From: Bromus sterilis
Lineage: Eukaryota > Streptophyta > Magnoliopsida > Poales > Poaceae
Assembly (NCBI GenBank): GCA_950022295.1
Contig: OX465598.1
Location: 119,333,001-119,397,000 of the forward strand
Length of the DNA: 64,000 bases
Direction: 5' to 3'
A program made the translations under genes and the position numbers. Under the pieces are notes generated by a model. It was not told the DNA's origin. It saw nothing but the letters and a program-made list of their open reading frames with translations, and did no database searches. This document shows positions 11,890 to 23,200 of the stretch, one piece after another (the first letter of the stretch is position 1; each line of letters starts with the position of its first letter).

Positions 11890-12311
11890 GGTTGGGAACC
11901 CTGTGTTAGATCACAGAGGAGATGTGCAGGTTGGCGATACTCGTCGGCTAACAGGAGAAAGCACTTCCTGGTCGATTTTATTATAATGAAGGTGATTATA
12001 GTGGAGTTCCAGGCGAGATCGCTCAGGACCATAGGTGTAACTATGAGATTCGATGCCCTAGACGTCCCCACTCCCAGCCTTTATATACTAGGCTAGGTCG
12101 CAAGGAGTCCGTCTAGGTTTACAGAGAGGATTTCCTAAACTATCTTCAGTCTTGGACGCGAAGTCGCGGTTTCCATGATCGTCGAGGACTCCTTATGGCG
12201 GTTACCTCAAGTGGGCCATGTCTGGGCCGGTCGAGGCTTTCAGCGGGCCCTCTAGCTTGATACGAACCAGGTACCCTCATCTGTAAGAGTCGTGGGGTCA
12301 CCCCCTCGTCA
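11861..12311 (-). repeat. 5' LTR of E1
   Basis: 451-base LTR, TGACGAGGGGGTGACC at its minus-strand start (12311) and ending at 11861 beside the primer site. It is homologous to the 438-base E2 LTRs but clearly diverged. A TATA-like element (minus TATATAAAGG) lies near 12080. The gag start codon lies inside this LTR. Confidence 0.8.
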
Positions 12312-13307
12312 ATTGTCATCACCATCGTCACGGGCATCATCGAGATCACCATCAACATCATGCTCACCATCAGCACCATCTCCATATTCACCCTATCTCA
12401 TCTCACCATAGCAACTTGCGTTGTAACCCGTACTATCCATCATCTTTACTCTACCGGTGTTGATTACTCGTTGTGGTGAATGCTATTGAGTTTTGTTGGA
12501 GAATTATTTTCATGTCCAGATTGTTTATCATATATTTATCACCACTGATCATGATCTCTTTTATGTCTTGTGCATAGTTACTTTAGTTCTTGAGGACATG
12601 GGATAAGTCTTGTTGTTAGTAGTCGTATGATGTTGAAGTAATATGTGTTGTTTGATATTTAAGTTGTGTTTTTATTCTTCTAGTGGTGTTATGTGATTCG
12701 AACACACAACACTTCGCCTTGTCAAAGACCTAGAGGAATACATTGTGTTTAAAGGATGCTTACGGTGGGTTGCCAGAGTGACATAAACCTGAACCCTAGT
12801 TCGCACACTTTTGCACATGGGAATAATGGATCCTTGATCTTATTGAGGTGGTTAGGCTTTTGCCTTAATTTCTACCTTGTATTTGCAGATGCTTGCAAGG
12901 TGTTTAATCATAAGAGTGCACTTGTCTTAGTCTAGAAGGTGTACTAGCATAGATCCACCCACTCAACACTTATCAACATAAAAAATAGTACCGATATGGA
13001 ATATGGCGAAAGCACATGACTACCTCTCCCTTGTGTCCTCAAGAACGCTTTAGCCTTTATAAGTTCAATTGCTAGGCTTATCCTTTGCTCAAAAGGAATG
13101 GGCCACTTGCTGCTCCTCAACATCGTTTACTTTGCTTGTTTTTACCTTCTTGTTGCTTATACCGAAAACCCCTAAAAATTTATCTTTCAGTGCTTGCAGA
13201 TATTCCTTGTCCAAATTCACTTGTCAATACCTTTTGCTCCTCGTTGGGTTCGACACTCTTACTTCTTGAAAACACTACGATAGATCCCCTAGACTTGTGG
13301 GTCATCA
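12312..13307 (+). repeat. 5' LTR of element F, right-hand part
   Basis: This is the 3' two-thirds of the F LTR, cut on the left by E1. It matches 57758-58716 of the 3' LTR of F nearly base for base over long stretches, for example the CAT-rich stretch after 12316 and the 'cttgttgcttataccgaaa' region. It ends in CATCA at 13307, 12 bases before the primer site, the same spacing as in related Athila-type LTRs. The GTCATCACC/ATCACCATC run at the left end is simple-sequence-like and gives a spurious Met/Thr-rich frame on the minus strand. Confidence 0.85.
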
Positions 13308-13319
13308 AGAACTATTTTC

Positions 13320-13337
13320 TGGCGCCGTTGCCGTGGA
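13320..13337 (+). other. Primer-binding site of F (tRNA-Asp type)
   Basis: TGGCGCCGTTGCCGTGGA, a one-base variant of the Athila-type site TGGCGCCGTTGCCGGGGA present in S1 and S2. It fixes the orientation of F as plus strand. Confidence 0.85.
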
Positions 13338-13461
13338 GTGTAGCGCTATTGATAGATCCCCTAGACTTGTGCGTGTTGTTTTTATTTTGCTATTGCTACT
13401 TTTTGTCCTTATGGAAACCTCTACTCTTTGTTCGTTGCTTTTGGGGAAACGCCCCACTACT

Positions 13462-14064
13462 ATGGTGGTTGCTCCCAACCCTACTAAAATTGTGCCCTAT
13501 AAAATACCAACTGGTATTATCGATTATATCTTGGCTAATCGTTATGCAGGAGACATACATCTAGGTGAACACTTTCTATACTTCTCGCAACTATGTTCAT
13601 TATTTAAGTTCACAGGTGTATCAATGGAATTTGTCATCAGGAAATTATTCTCCGTATCACTTACAGATAAAGCTTCAGATTGGTATAAGCTTCTAGATAA
13701 CTCACATTTGCCTAATTTGCAAGAGCTTATGTCTCTCTTATATACAAAGTTTTATCCTCTTCATGTAATTCATCGAGATAGGAACTATATCTATAACTTT
13801 TGGTCTCGTGACGGAGAAAGCATCGCTCAAGCTTGGGGGAGATTGAATTCCCTAATGCTCAAATGTCCTATTCATGAGCTCCCCAAGGAAATTATATTTA
13901 ATTTTTTTATGCCAGGCTTTCTCGTCAAGATAAGGAGATGCTGGATGCCTCCTCTAGTGGGGTATTTCAAACGAGAAGCATTGAAGAGAGATGGGATCTC
14001 ATTGAGAGGATTCAGAAGAACACTGAAGACTGGGAAATTGATAAAGGCATTGGACCCATTATAA
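13462..14064 (+). pseudogene. gag: Gag of F, N-terminal part
   Basis: From ATG 13462 the frame encodes a retrotransposon gag domain of Athila type: the LANRYAGDIHLGEHFLYFSQ start, then KLFSVSLTDKASDWYKLLD, YTKFYPLHVIHRDRNYIYNF and LPKEIIFNFFMPGF. Homology moves to another frame near 13925, where the next piece begins, so a frameshift splits gag. The rest of this frame to 14064 is spurious. An upstream open extension to 13297 crosses the primer site and is not part of gag. Confidence 0.75.
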
Positions 14065-14594
14065 ATTTTGAGCATGATTATATTGAGAGCTATGTGAAAA
14101 CTGATTACTTTAATACCTTTTGCTCTAAGATTGGTCTTGATTCCCAGCTAATGATTGATTTTTGTAAGCACTTTGCCTCTCATGTTGACTCTTCTAAGAA
14201 GAAGGATCAGCACCATAAACCCTTCAAAGAATTACCTGTTGCTATTAATGTTGCTGACCCTATTTTGCCTGCAGTTATATATGAACAACGTCCTTTTCAC
14301 AAAAGTATAAAGGAAAACTCTTTTGTTATAGGTATAATAAATAAAAGTGAGAGGAGAACTGATGAGCATGAGGACCTGATCAAGGTCAAGCCTCAAGTTG
14401 CATTGGTTAAAGATCTTGTTACTAATGATGTTTTTCATTCCAATATAAATTTTTATGTTGTTTCCACTAACATTGTTACATGCAAGAATAAAGGCCCAAT
14501 TTCAGGTACACCAGTTGTATCTGTTAAAATAGGAAATCATAATTATTATGGGCTATGCGATTTGGGATCGAGTGCTAGCACTATTCCTTTTTAA
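13938..14594 (+). pseudogene. gag-pol: Gag C-terminus and protease start of F
   Basis: Continues gag in a new frame (ASSSGVFQTRSIEERWDLIERIQ) and reaches the protease active site GLCDLGSSASTIPF near 14550-14590. The catalytic Asp and following Gly are present, in the Athila-type D-L-G-S form. The frame then ends at a stop, with another stop a few codons on. Between the two domains is a less conserved linker. No function is expected. Confidence 0.75.
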
Positions 14595-14652
14595 CTCTAT
14601 TAGGAGATCATGGGTGAGATTTCACCTTGTGAACTTGAAGAGATTGATGTTA

Positions 14653-14746
14653 CTCCCTCTGATCCATAATAAGTGTCGCTCATTTTGTACTAAGCTAGTA
14701 CAAACTTTGTACTAGACGAGCGACACTTATTATGGATCGGAGGGAG
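14653..14746. mobile_element. Stowaway-type MITE inside the F protease gene
   Basis: 94-base element with long terminal inverted repeats: CTCCCTCTGATCCATAATAA at the left and its near-perfect complement at the right, ending GGAGGGAG. It is flanked by TA on both sides (14651-14652, 14747-14748), the target of Tc1/mariner-powered Stowaway MITEs. The whole element folds into a hairpin. It interrupts protease between the EEIDVT and YLENRE segments. CTCCCTC ends are typical of grass Stowaways. Confidence 0.92.
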
Positions 14747-14756
14747 TACTATTTAT

Positions 14757-15683
14757 CTAGAAAACAGAGAAACTATCTCTCCTATTGAAATTGTGGGAGA
14801 TGTTGAAGTCCTATGTGGAAAGGTAAAGTATCCTAACGACTTTCTAGTACTTGGGTCAGTACAAGATAGTTTTTTTCCTATTATATTTGGTAGGTCTTTC
14901 CTCCAAACTTGTGGAGCTATAATAGATTGCAAGAAAGGTAAAGTTTCTGTTGAATTCAATGGTGAGCCATATGAATTTAATTTTTCTAAATTCTCTAAGC
15001 AACCTCGTGGTAATGATTTGTCTGGTAATGATAAAAATATTCAAGATATTGCATCTATTTCTATTCCTCCTAACGATCCTCTGCAAAAATATATGGAGGA
15101 CCATGAGAATGATATGCATGTGCATGAAAGAAATGAGCTAGATGACATATTCTTAAGGCAACATGCTATCCTGAAGAACAACCTTCTGGTTGAACCTTTA
15201 GAAATCCTTGCACAACCAAAAGAAGACCCGGTGTTTGATCTCAAGCCGCTTCCCAATACGCTCAAGTACGCTTATTTAGATGAAAAGAAAATATATCATG
15301 TTATTAACAATGCTAACCTTTCAGAATTTGAAGAAGAGCAAATATTGGAGACACTTCATAAACACCGTGGTGCTATCGGCTATACCCTTGATGACCTTAA
15401 GGGAATTAGTCCATCAATTTGCCAACTTACTATCAATCTCGAGCCCGATGCTAAACCAGTTGTTGATCATCAACGATGGTTGAACCCAAAGATGAAGGAC
15501 GTGGTTAGAACTGAAGTTCTCAAGATTCTAGCCGCAGGTATCATCTATCCTATGGCTGATAGTAAGTGGGTAAGTCCAGTTCATTGTGTTCCTAAGAAAG
15601 GAGGTATGACTGTTGTTCCTAATGATAAAAATGAACTAATACCTCAAAGGATTATTATTGGATATAGAATGTTTATTGATTAA
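14757..15683 (+). pseudogene. pol: Protease C-terminus and RT N-terminus of F
   Basis: Starts right after the MITE with YLENRETISPIEIVGDVEVL. The protease flap and C-terminal motif DSFFPIIFGRSFLQTCGA is clear. The RT linker follows (DLKPLPNTLKYAYLDEKK), then the first RT blocks: INLEPDAKPVVDHQRWLNP and KWVSPVHCVPKKGGMTVV. Two stop codons (15681-15683 and 15687-15689) fall in the conserved block just before LNKATRKDHYPLPFID, disabling RT. Confidence 0.85.
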
Positions 15684-15689
15684 AGGTAG

Positions 15690-17606
15690 TTGAATAAGGC
15701 AACCAGGAAGGACCACTACCCGCTTCCTTTCATCGATCAAATGCTTGAGAGGTTTTCCAAAAATACTCACTTTTTCTATCTTGACGGGTACTCTGGCTTC
15801 TCTCAAATTCATGTTAATACCGCCGATCAAGAGAAGACCACTTTCACTTGTCCTTACGGTACTTATGCTTATAGGTGTATGCCTTTTGGTTTATGTAATG
15901 TACCTGCTACTTTTCAGAGAAGTATGTCTTCTATCTTTCATGGTTTCTGTGAGGAGATTGTGGAAGTCTTCATGGACGATTTCTCTATCTATGGAACTTC
16001 CTTTGACCACTGTCTCCACAATCTTAATAAAGTTTCGCAGAGATGCGAGGAAACAAATTTGGTGCTAAATTGGGAAAAGTGCCACCTCATGGTTAACGAA
16101 GGGATCGTTCTTGGTCACAAGATTTCTGAGAGGGGAATTGAAGTGGACAAGGCGAAGATTAAAGCTATTGAAATGATGCCCTATGCAAGGGAAATCAAAG
16201 GTATTCGTAGTTTTCTCGGTCATGCTGGTTTCTATAGAAGATTTATTAAAGACTTTTTTAAGACTTCCAGACCCCTCACTAATCTTCTCCAGAAGGATGT
16301 TCCTTTTGTATTTGATGAAGGTTGTAAGGAAGCCTTCGAAATTCTTAAGAAAGCTTTAATAACCGCTCCTATAGTACAACAACCTGATTGGAATTTGACC
16401 TTTGAAATTATGTGTGATGCTAGTGATTTTGCTGTTGGAGCTGTTTTAGGACAAAGGGTTGATAAGAAGTTGAATGTTATACATTATGCTAGCAAAACCC
16501 TTGATAGTTCTCAAAAGAACCATGCTACTACTGAGAAGGAATCCTTAGCTGTGGTATTTGCTTGTGATAAGTTTAGGCAGTATGTTGTTGATTCTAAAGT
16601 TATTATTCATACTGGCCATGCTGCCATTAAGTATCTTATGGAGAAGAAGGATGCCAAACCAAGACTCATCAGATGGGTACTCCTTCTTCAAGAATTTTAT
16701 TTTCAGATTGTTGATAGGAAAGGAGCAGCCAATCCGGTGGCGGATAATATTTCAAGGATGGAAGATATACCGCATGATCCCATTCCAGTCAACGACAGCT
16801 TTCCAGATGAACAACTAGCTGTTGTAAAAGTACAATCTCTCTCCGATCCTTGGTTTGTAGATTATGCTAATTTTATTGTTGCAAAGTTCTTGCCTCCAGG
16901 TTTAGCATTTCAGCAAAGGAAGAAGTTCTTCCACGATTTGAGGCATTACTTTTGGGATGACCCACATCTTTTTAAAGAAGGTGCGGACGGGATCGTGAGA
17001 AGATGCATACCGGAACACGAGCAGAAGGACATTCTCAGACAATATCACGATAGTCCCTATGGAGGACATCATGCTGGTGAGAGGACCACACATAAGGTTC
17101 TTCAACCAGGTTTTTATTGGCCTACTCTCTTTAAGGATGCTGGAAATTATGTTTTATCTTGTGATAAGTGTCAGAGAGTTGGTAATATTAGTAGGAGAAA
17201 TGAGATGCCTATGAATTACTCTCTAGTGATTGAGCCTTTTGATTGCTGGGGTTTTGATTTTATGAGTCCTTTTCCTCCTTCACACAAGTACACTCACATT
17301 TTAGTAGCTGTTGATTATGTAACCAAGTGGGTTGAAGCAATCCCCACTGAAAGTGCTGATCACAAGACATCTTTGAAAATGCTCAAGGATGTAATTTTTC
17401 CTAGGTTTGGTGTACCAAGGTACCTCATGACTGATGGAGTATCACACTTCACACATGGAGCTTTTAGTAAAGCTTTAGCAAAGTACGATGTCAATCATAG
17501 AATTGCTTCACCGTACCATCCTCAAACTAGTGGGCAAGTTGAGCTCACCAATAGAGAGATCAAGTTGATCTTACAAAAGACAATTAACAGTTCGAGAAAG
17601 GACTAG
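15690..17606 (+). pseudogene. pol: RT, RNase H and integrase of F (638-codon open block)
   Basis: A long open block. Domains in order: RT fingers/palm (LNKATRKDHYPLPFIDQML), catalytic VFMDDFSIYG with both Asp present, thumb LNWEKCHLMVNEGIVLGH, RNase H (EIMCDASDFAVGAVLGQ, Asp present), integrase zinc finger (GGHHAGERTTH..C..C pattern), and integrase core with FDFMSPFPPS, YLMTDGVSHF and HPQTSGQVELTNREIK supplying the DDE triad. Block order RT-RH-INT is that of Ty3/gypsy, and the motifs fit the Athila lineage. It ends in a stop (17605-17607) at a position where related proteins have Trp. Upstream stops prevent a full polyprotein. Confidence 0.92.
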
Positions 17607-17607
17607 T

Positions 17608-18230
17608 CAACGAAGTTAGGAGATTCTTTGTGGGCATATAGAACTGCGTACAAAAACCCCATCGGCATGTCTCCCTATAAGATGGTCTATGACAAGGATC
17701 GCCATTTGCGATTAGAGTTAGAACACAAAGCTTTCTGGGCTGTTAGAGAGCTTAATGTTGACCCAAAATTAGATGGTGAAAAGCGTCTCATGAACTTGAC
17801 TTCTCTAGATGAGGTGAGAAGTGAAGCTTACGAGAGTGCTAAAATGTCCAAGGAAAAGGTAAAGAAGTGGCATCATAGAAGGATTCTGAAAATTTAATGT
17901 TGGTGATAAAGTTTTTTTTTAGACCTTGTTTCAGGTTTTCTCCAGGTAAACTACTTTCCAGATGGGAAGGGCCATTTCAGATCAAAGAAGTCTACCGCTC
18001 CGGTGCGATTAAGATTAACAATTTTTAAGGCACCAAACCTCAAGTTGTGAATCGGAAAGTCTCAAGCATTACATGGCAAGAGACCATGTCAATGTTGATG
18101 TGGATTTCATACACACAACCCTGTTTCGGACACCAGCAGAAGCAGAACAAGAAAAGGTATGTATTACGGTAAGGAAACATCTCGAACATCAATAAAAGTT
18201 CCATATTACGAGTTTTTGCAAAATTAGGAA
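17608..18230 (+). pseudogene. pol: Integrase C-terminus of F
   Basis: Frame 17628-17897 begins WAYRTAYKNPIGMSPYKMVY, the conserved segment after the integrase core, and continues with the LELEHKAFWAVRELN motif. A frameshift at about 17898 is followed by recognisable fragments of the C-terminal chromatin-end domain (a LSRWEGPF-like motif near 17950, and HYMARDHVNVDVDFIH near 18070-18110). The sequence then becomes non-coding. Confidence 0.75.
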
Positions 18231-18292
18231 AATTTGAAGCCTAAGTGGAGCCGGAGAGGAGCTCCAGGGGGCCCAGGCGCCCCCCTGGCGCG
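18231..18292 (+). other. F post-pol segment up to insertion of G
   Basis: GC-rich DNA of F (ctccagggggcccaggcg), continuing at 34066 on the far side of solo LTR G. The last five bases before G are GCGCG, and the first five after it (34066-34070) are GCGCA, a target duplication with one difference. Confidence 0.65.
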
Positions 18293-20283
18293 TGATGGAG
18301 TAGAAGTGGTTAATGGATTATCGCCCTTCATTGGTTACCCCAAGTGGAAGGTGAGATGTAGGATAGCAGCAAATTTCCCCTATGTAGAGGATAGGGTTTG
18401 TCTCCCGTAGGATTCCGGAAATGAGAAGTAGGTGTCAACAGCGCAATTGACATGGACCTGCACACAATACAAATTACTTTGCTCCCAACGAAGTTCAGAG
18501 AGGTTGTCAACCTCTCCGGCCTTATTGTTTACAAAGGATCAAACGAAAAGGATAAAGGATAATAATAGCAACTAGAAAGTAAAAGTAGGAAATAAATTGA
18601 GCGTGTAAACAGTGATGAGAATATGGACCGGGGTCCCGTGATGTTCACTAGTGATGTCTCTCTCCCAAAAGACGATAAGACTGCTATGCGAGGTAAACAA
18701 ATCACAGCTGGGCAATTGACAGGATTAAAAATGCACCGCAATGCTAACTATGCTACAAAGAAAGGAAGAGGCTCAAAAGCATGGGCGGTACGCCAAAATA
18801 AGTAGACCAAAATCCAACTCCATCTACTACTAATCATCCACCTTGAGATATCTATCCAGAACATATCGCTGGTATTAAGTTGCGAGCCCCACCCAAAGTG
18901 TAAACCCAAAGCAACAGACAACTGCATTAAAAGAACTTTGCGTAAAGTAAACAATCCTTTCAACCGGGGTTACAAGCATCGTTGTTTTCCCCCTTGTGGC
19001 AACAACACATCCCCTAGAATCATGTTTCTGTCACTCAAGCGTGTCATCAAGGGGCATGAACCCACAATCGAGCATAACGTTCCCTCTTGGGGTCACTACC
19101 TACTACTTGGCCAAAGCAATAAATAGCAATGGAGAACATGCAAGAATTACTTAGGAACAAAAATATAAAAGATAAGAACCAAATATATTACTCTATCACA
19201 AACTGAACATAGTCTCATAATCCATCAGATCCTAGCAAACTCAGCATAGAAAGAGTAGAAAGAATTACATATGTGCCTTGATCATGTAGGGCATCTCCCA
19301 AGGTCTAATACATGAAGAACAACGAGGTGAGGAGAACATCATATAGCTACTGATCACGGACCCATTGTCCAAGGTAAACTACTTACGGATCATCCGGGAA
19401 GCTGATATGTCCCAAACATATCTATAATTACCGCTTGCTCCATGCATGTTTTGTGTGATATTGCTATGCTTTTGATGCACATTCATACACTTTTTGATCA
19501 TATTTTGACTAACCTTTTAACTCAGTGCACCCCAGTGCCAGTTTCTGTTTTCTGCTGTTTTTGTATTTCAGGTTTTCCCATTATTAAAAGTCCTTAGGAA
19601 ATTCCGGGGAAAATATATAAAAATTAGCGTTCTAGAAGGGTCCTCCAGCCGGAGGATGGGGCCCTGGGGTGGCCTACAACCCCCAGGCGCCATCCTGGCG
19701 CGGCCAGGGCTCCACCTGCGCCGGGTGGCCACCTGGGCGACTGGGACCTCCCCCGGTGCCCCCCTTTGGCTCTTATTTATACTCGCGTCGTGAAAACCCT
19801 GATTCCGGAACCCTTTTCTCCAGAAGCAATTCCGATCTCTGCCGCCATCGCCAACAAGCTTTGGGGGATTAGAATTCCTGTGTCGGCGCCCTTCCAGGAC
19901 GGGGAAGTGCTCCCGAATTCATCTCCATCGACGTTGCTTCCTCCCTCCATGATGCGGGAGTTGTTCCTCCTCGGGGCTGAGGTTTCTACCAGTAGCTATG
20001 TGTTCTTCTCTCTCTCCCATGATGTGATCTTCGTTGTGATCATAGGCTATTTTAATCTAGGGTGATCCCATGATATTTCCCCTTCATCTATGTATTGGAT
20101 TGATGTAGCCACTTAATCTTATCTAGTATAATCCCCGAGACCATGGTGACTGCGGTCTATTGGACATGGGTTAGAAGAATATTTTCATGAGTGATTTCCT
20201 CTTTTGTGTGTTGATTGAAGATTGAGAGTCTCTTGTTGCTTGTCTTTGACTATCCTTGAGATATGTTATGGTGATTGTGGTAC

Positions 20284-23200
20284 TGTAACATCCTAGATTT
20301 CACCAAAATTAAAAAATTAGTTTTCAGTGTGAATTGTTTGATTGTCTGATTTGTTTGCGGTGTTTGCACCCCCGATCTATCGATCGGCGATTAATTTCCC
20401 CCTTTTATCTCGTACTAGACGGATACCGACCTTTCCCACCCTGACACTCGACCTTTGCGACACCGGGTTTCACCGGACCACCGTCGCGAAAATCGCACAA
20501 GACCAGCCGCAGCCAACGGAACGAAAAACCCCGTTTAATAAGTAAACGGGATATATTTATAGTGCGCCGGAAATTGTTCTCGAAACGGTTGCAACGCGAG
20601 GTGAACGCCGCCGGCTCGACGCTCTGATCGCGCAGTTCGAAGTTTTACCCGAATCAGAGGTCCTGCGGACCCCCGGCGGTCAAAAACGTAAACACTGCGC
20701 GCGCGAGAGAGAAACCGGGGATGTTTTTGCAAACTGCCAGCCACCTGAGCTATATAAAGACCACCACTCTCCCACCCCTTTCTAGGGTTTCCCTAGCCAA
20801 AAAATTGAAGCCACCCCCTCCAAATTTCTCAGATCTGCCCAGTTTATCCCAAATCCCGAAATTCCTATTTTCCTGCGATCTGGACCGTCGGATCGGTCGA
20901 TCCAACGGCCAAGATCCACCCACCTCTCCACCTCCTCTCTCCTCTCTCCCCGAGCTTCCTCCATGCCGTGGACGCCGCCGCCTCCACTCCGGCCGGCGAG
21001 CAGCCGCTGGGCCGCCGCCCTCCTTCCCTCTCCCCTTTTCCCTCCTCCTCTCCCACTCTCATGGCCGCTCCCTCTCATCCCTTGCAGGTCAGCCGCCGCC
21101 CGCCATGGCGCTCACCAGCGAGCTCGGCGCTGCCTCACGAAACACCACGGCTCCGGCCACCCTCGAAACCCGAGCCGACCACCGTCCTCACCTCCGTCCG
21201 CGCCCGTCCCAGCACCCCACGCCTCGCCTCGAGGCGCCTCCCTGCCTCGCCGGTGCCCTGTGTCTCGAGCGGACGAGGACGAGGCCGCCCTCGAGCTGGG
21301 CTACCATCCGCACCACGACCCAGAGCGCCAGTGACCGCAGCCCGATCCAGCCAGCTCGTCCCACCTCCAGCGCCAGCCTCGGCCCTAGCCGGTGCAGATC
21401 CAGCCCCAGGCCAGTGGGCCGAGCCAGTGTGGGGTGAGCCTTTTTTTCTTTTTCCCTGAGATTTGTGATTTTTTCTAAGTCTGGAAATTTGGTGTTGTTG
21501 CAAAAATTTTGCGAGTAGAATTGTGAGTAAACCGTAGCCCGGATGCATGTGCGCCCAAAAGGAAAATTGTTTAGTTTTGTGTGTACTTCAGTTCATCTTT
21601 TGTGAGCATTTTGATTTGAGGCCATCTTGATGTTGTTAATCTCTGTTGAAGTGAGCATCAGACTGTTAACTGCTATTATTTCCTGATAAGTGCTGCTGTT
21701 ATTATTTTATTGCAAGTTTGAGTGATGATCGTGACACATCCATGAGGCCTATTGCATTGATTATTGTTGCATGCTGTTAAGCATCATGTCTACTTCCATT
21801 ATATGTATTGCATTGTCATGTTTACATTACTGGTCATCGTTATGTTTAGCTCCAAAGTTGCTATGCCGCTGTTGTTGAAAGCCACCTCTGTTTTTCACTA
21901 AGTCTGTAACTTTCCGATGCCATGTTGCACGCTTAATATCTTTTGATCTGTTATGCCTATGACCTTGATTCTTGTTTGTACCTGATCAACATCATGTCTA
22001 CTCCATGCTCATATTTTTCTATGTCATGTTGCTGCACTTTTTCATATAGTTTTACCCCTATTTGTATAGCATGAAAATAACAGTTTCTGCCCTGTTTTCC
22101 TGATTTTCACAGTCCTAGACCAGTAACGTTTTATTGCTTTTTGCATGAGCTATAATTAGTTGTTCATGATGCCTTTTTGCATAATTACTTTTGCCATGCC
22201 TTCCCTGCCATGTCTACTTTAGTTGCATATCATTTGAGAGCATGTTTGCATTCATTATCCTATTTATGCATTGCTCTAAAGTGTGCTTCCTGATGTTTGG
22301 CAGATTGTGCCCGTAAATTGTTTTGCTTGTATCTTTTTAACCGTAACTCTGTTTGGAGTGTTCTTTATATGTAACTTGATTAGTTTTTTTGTGTACTTTG
22401 TGTTTATGCCATTGTTTGCTGTTGTTAATAATAATGAAATATTGTTTAGGGAAAAACATTACCAAATGTAATAATTATCGCGGGGTCCGTAATAGTTGCC
22501 ATGCATAGGTTTTATCCCCCCACTTAAGGTGACTAGATTAGGTAGTTTACTTTATTCTTCACCTTTTGTCGTGATTATGTGATATGCCATGCTTGAGTGA
22601 GATGCCATCTTAACAACCTTTGCTCATGTTGTGTAGCTAAACAACTTGAACCATTCTAAATGTGCGGTATCGTCTTGTGTGACGAGTAGTCCACTTAACC
22701 TGTTAGTAACCTCTCTCGACGATAGATGCGATGTCGTTGTGCGTTGTATCGTGTTGTCTTCTTGTTGATGCTTGCTCGTGATTGCTTCGTAGTAATAGAT
22801 GCTTGTTCGTGGATTGCCTTTTCCAGTGTTTTCTTGTTGTGTGCTTCTGCGGGTACCTCTTGGAGACGTTGCGAGCTTGCGATCGACTTCACCTTCGGTT
22901 TTGTCTTCTCATCAGGTAAGGGGGAGCATATATCATGCTTATAAATTTCTGCTCACTCGCGCCTAGGTGTAGGATAGAAAGATTGCTTGATCCTACCACT
23001 TTATGTTCACGCCTCTCAAATAAACCCAAACAGCCATGTCCTCCACATCCCAGCAAACCTTGTTCGGCTATGTTAGTTTTGCTCGCTGCTCAGCCACTGC
23101 TTAGTATGCATGGTAGGATGTTATCAACTGTTACCTCCTGTTACTCCTTGGATTGGGCTATCACATTATTATATTTATTGTGGATGATATGATTATTATA

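Larger units (their letters stand above)
9984..12311 (-). mobile_element. Element E1: Tat-like Ty3/gypsy retrotransposon, 5' part only
   Basis: Minus-strand element of the same family as E2 (39830-56366). It has 5' LTR 11861-12311, primer site 11841-11858, degenerate gag and protease, and the start of RT. It is interrupted inside the RT gene by S1 at 9983/9984. It sits in the 5' LTR of F: the five bases after its outer end (12312-12316, ATTGT) are the predicted target site. The pol tail, 3' region and 3' LTR lie beyond the left end of the window. Confidence 0.8.

Noticed and set aside
18293..19402. G and H as complete retrotransposons because long DNA lies between their halves
   Set aside because: The DNA between the halves is explained by H, L and N with their own duplications. 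No primer site or interior belongs to G or H, so both are solo LTRs.
20721..21459. Open frames of up to 238 codons in the L LTR (and 25666-26340 in the other LTR)
   Set aside because: They are overlapping in several frames, Pro/Ser/Arg-rich through GC content, without a family motif, and the two LTR copies do not preserve one frame. They are likely composition artefacts.
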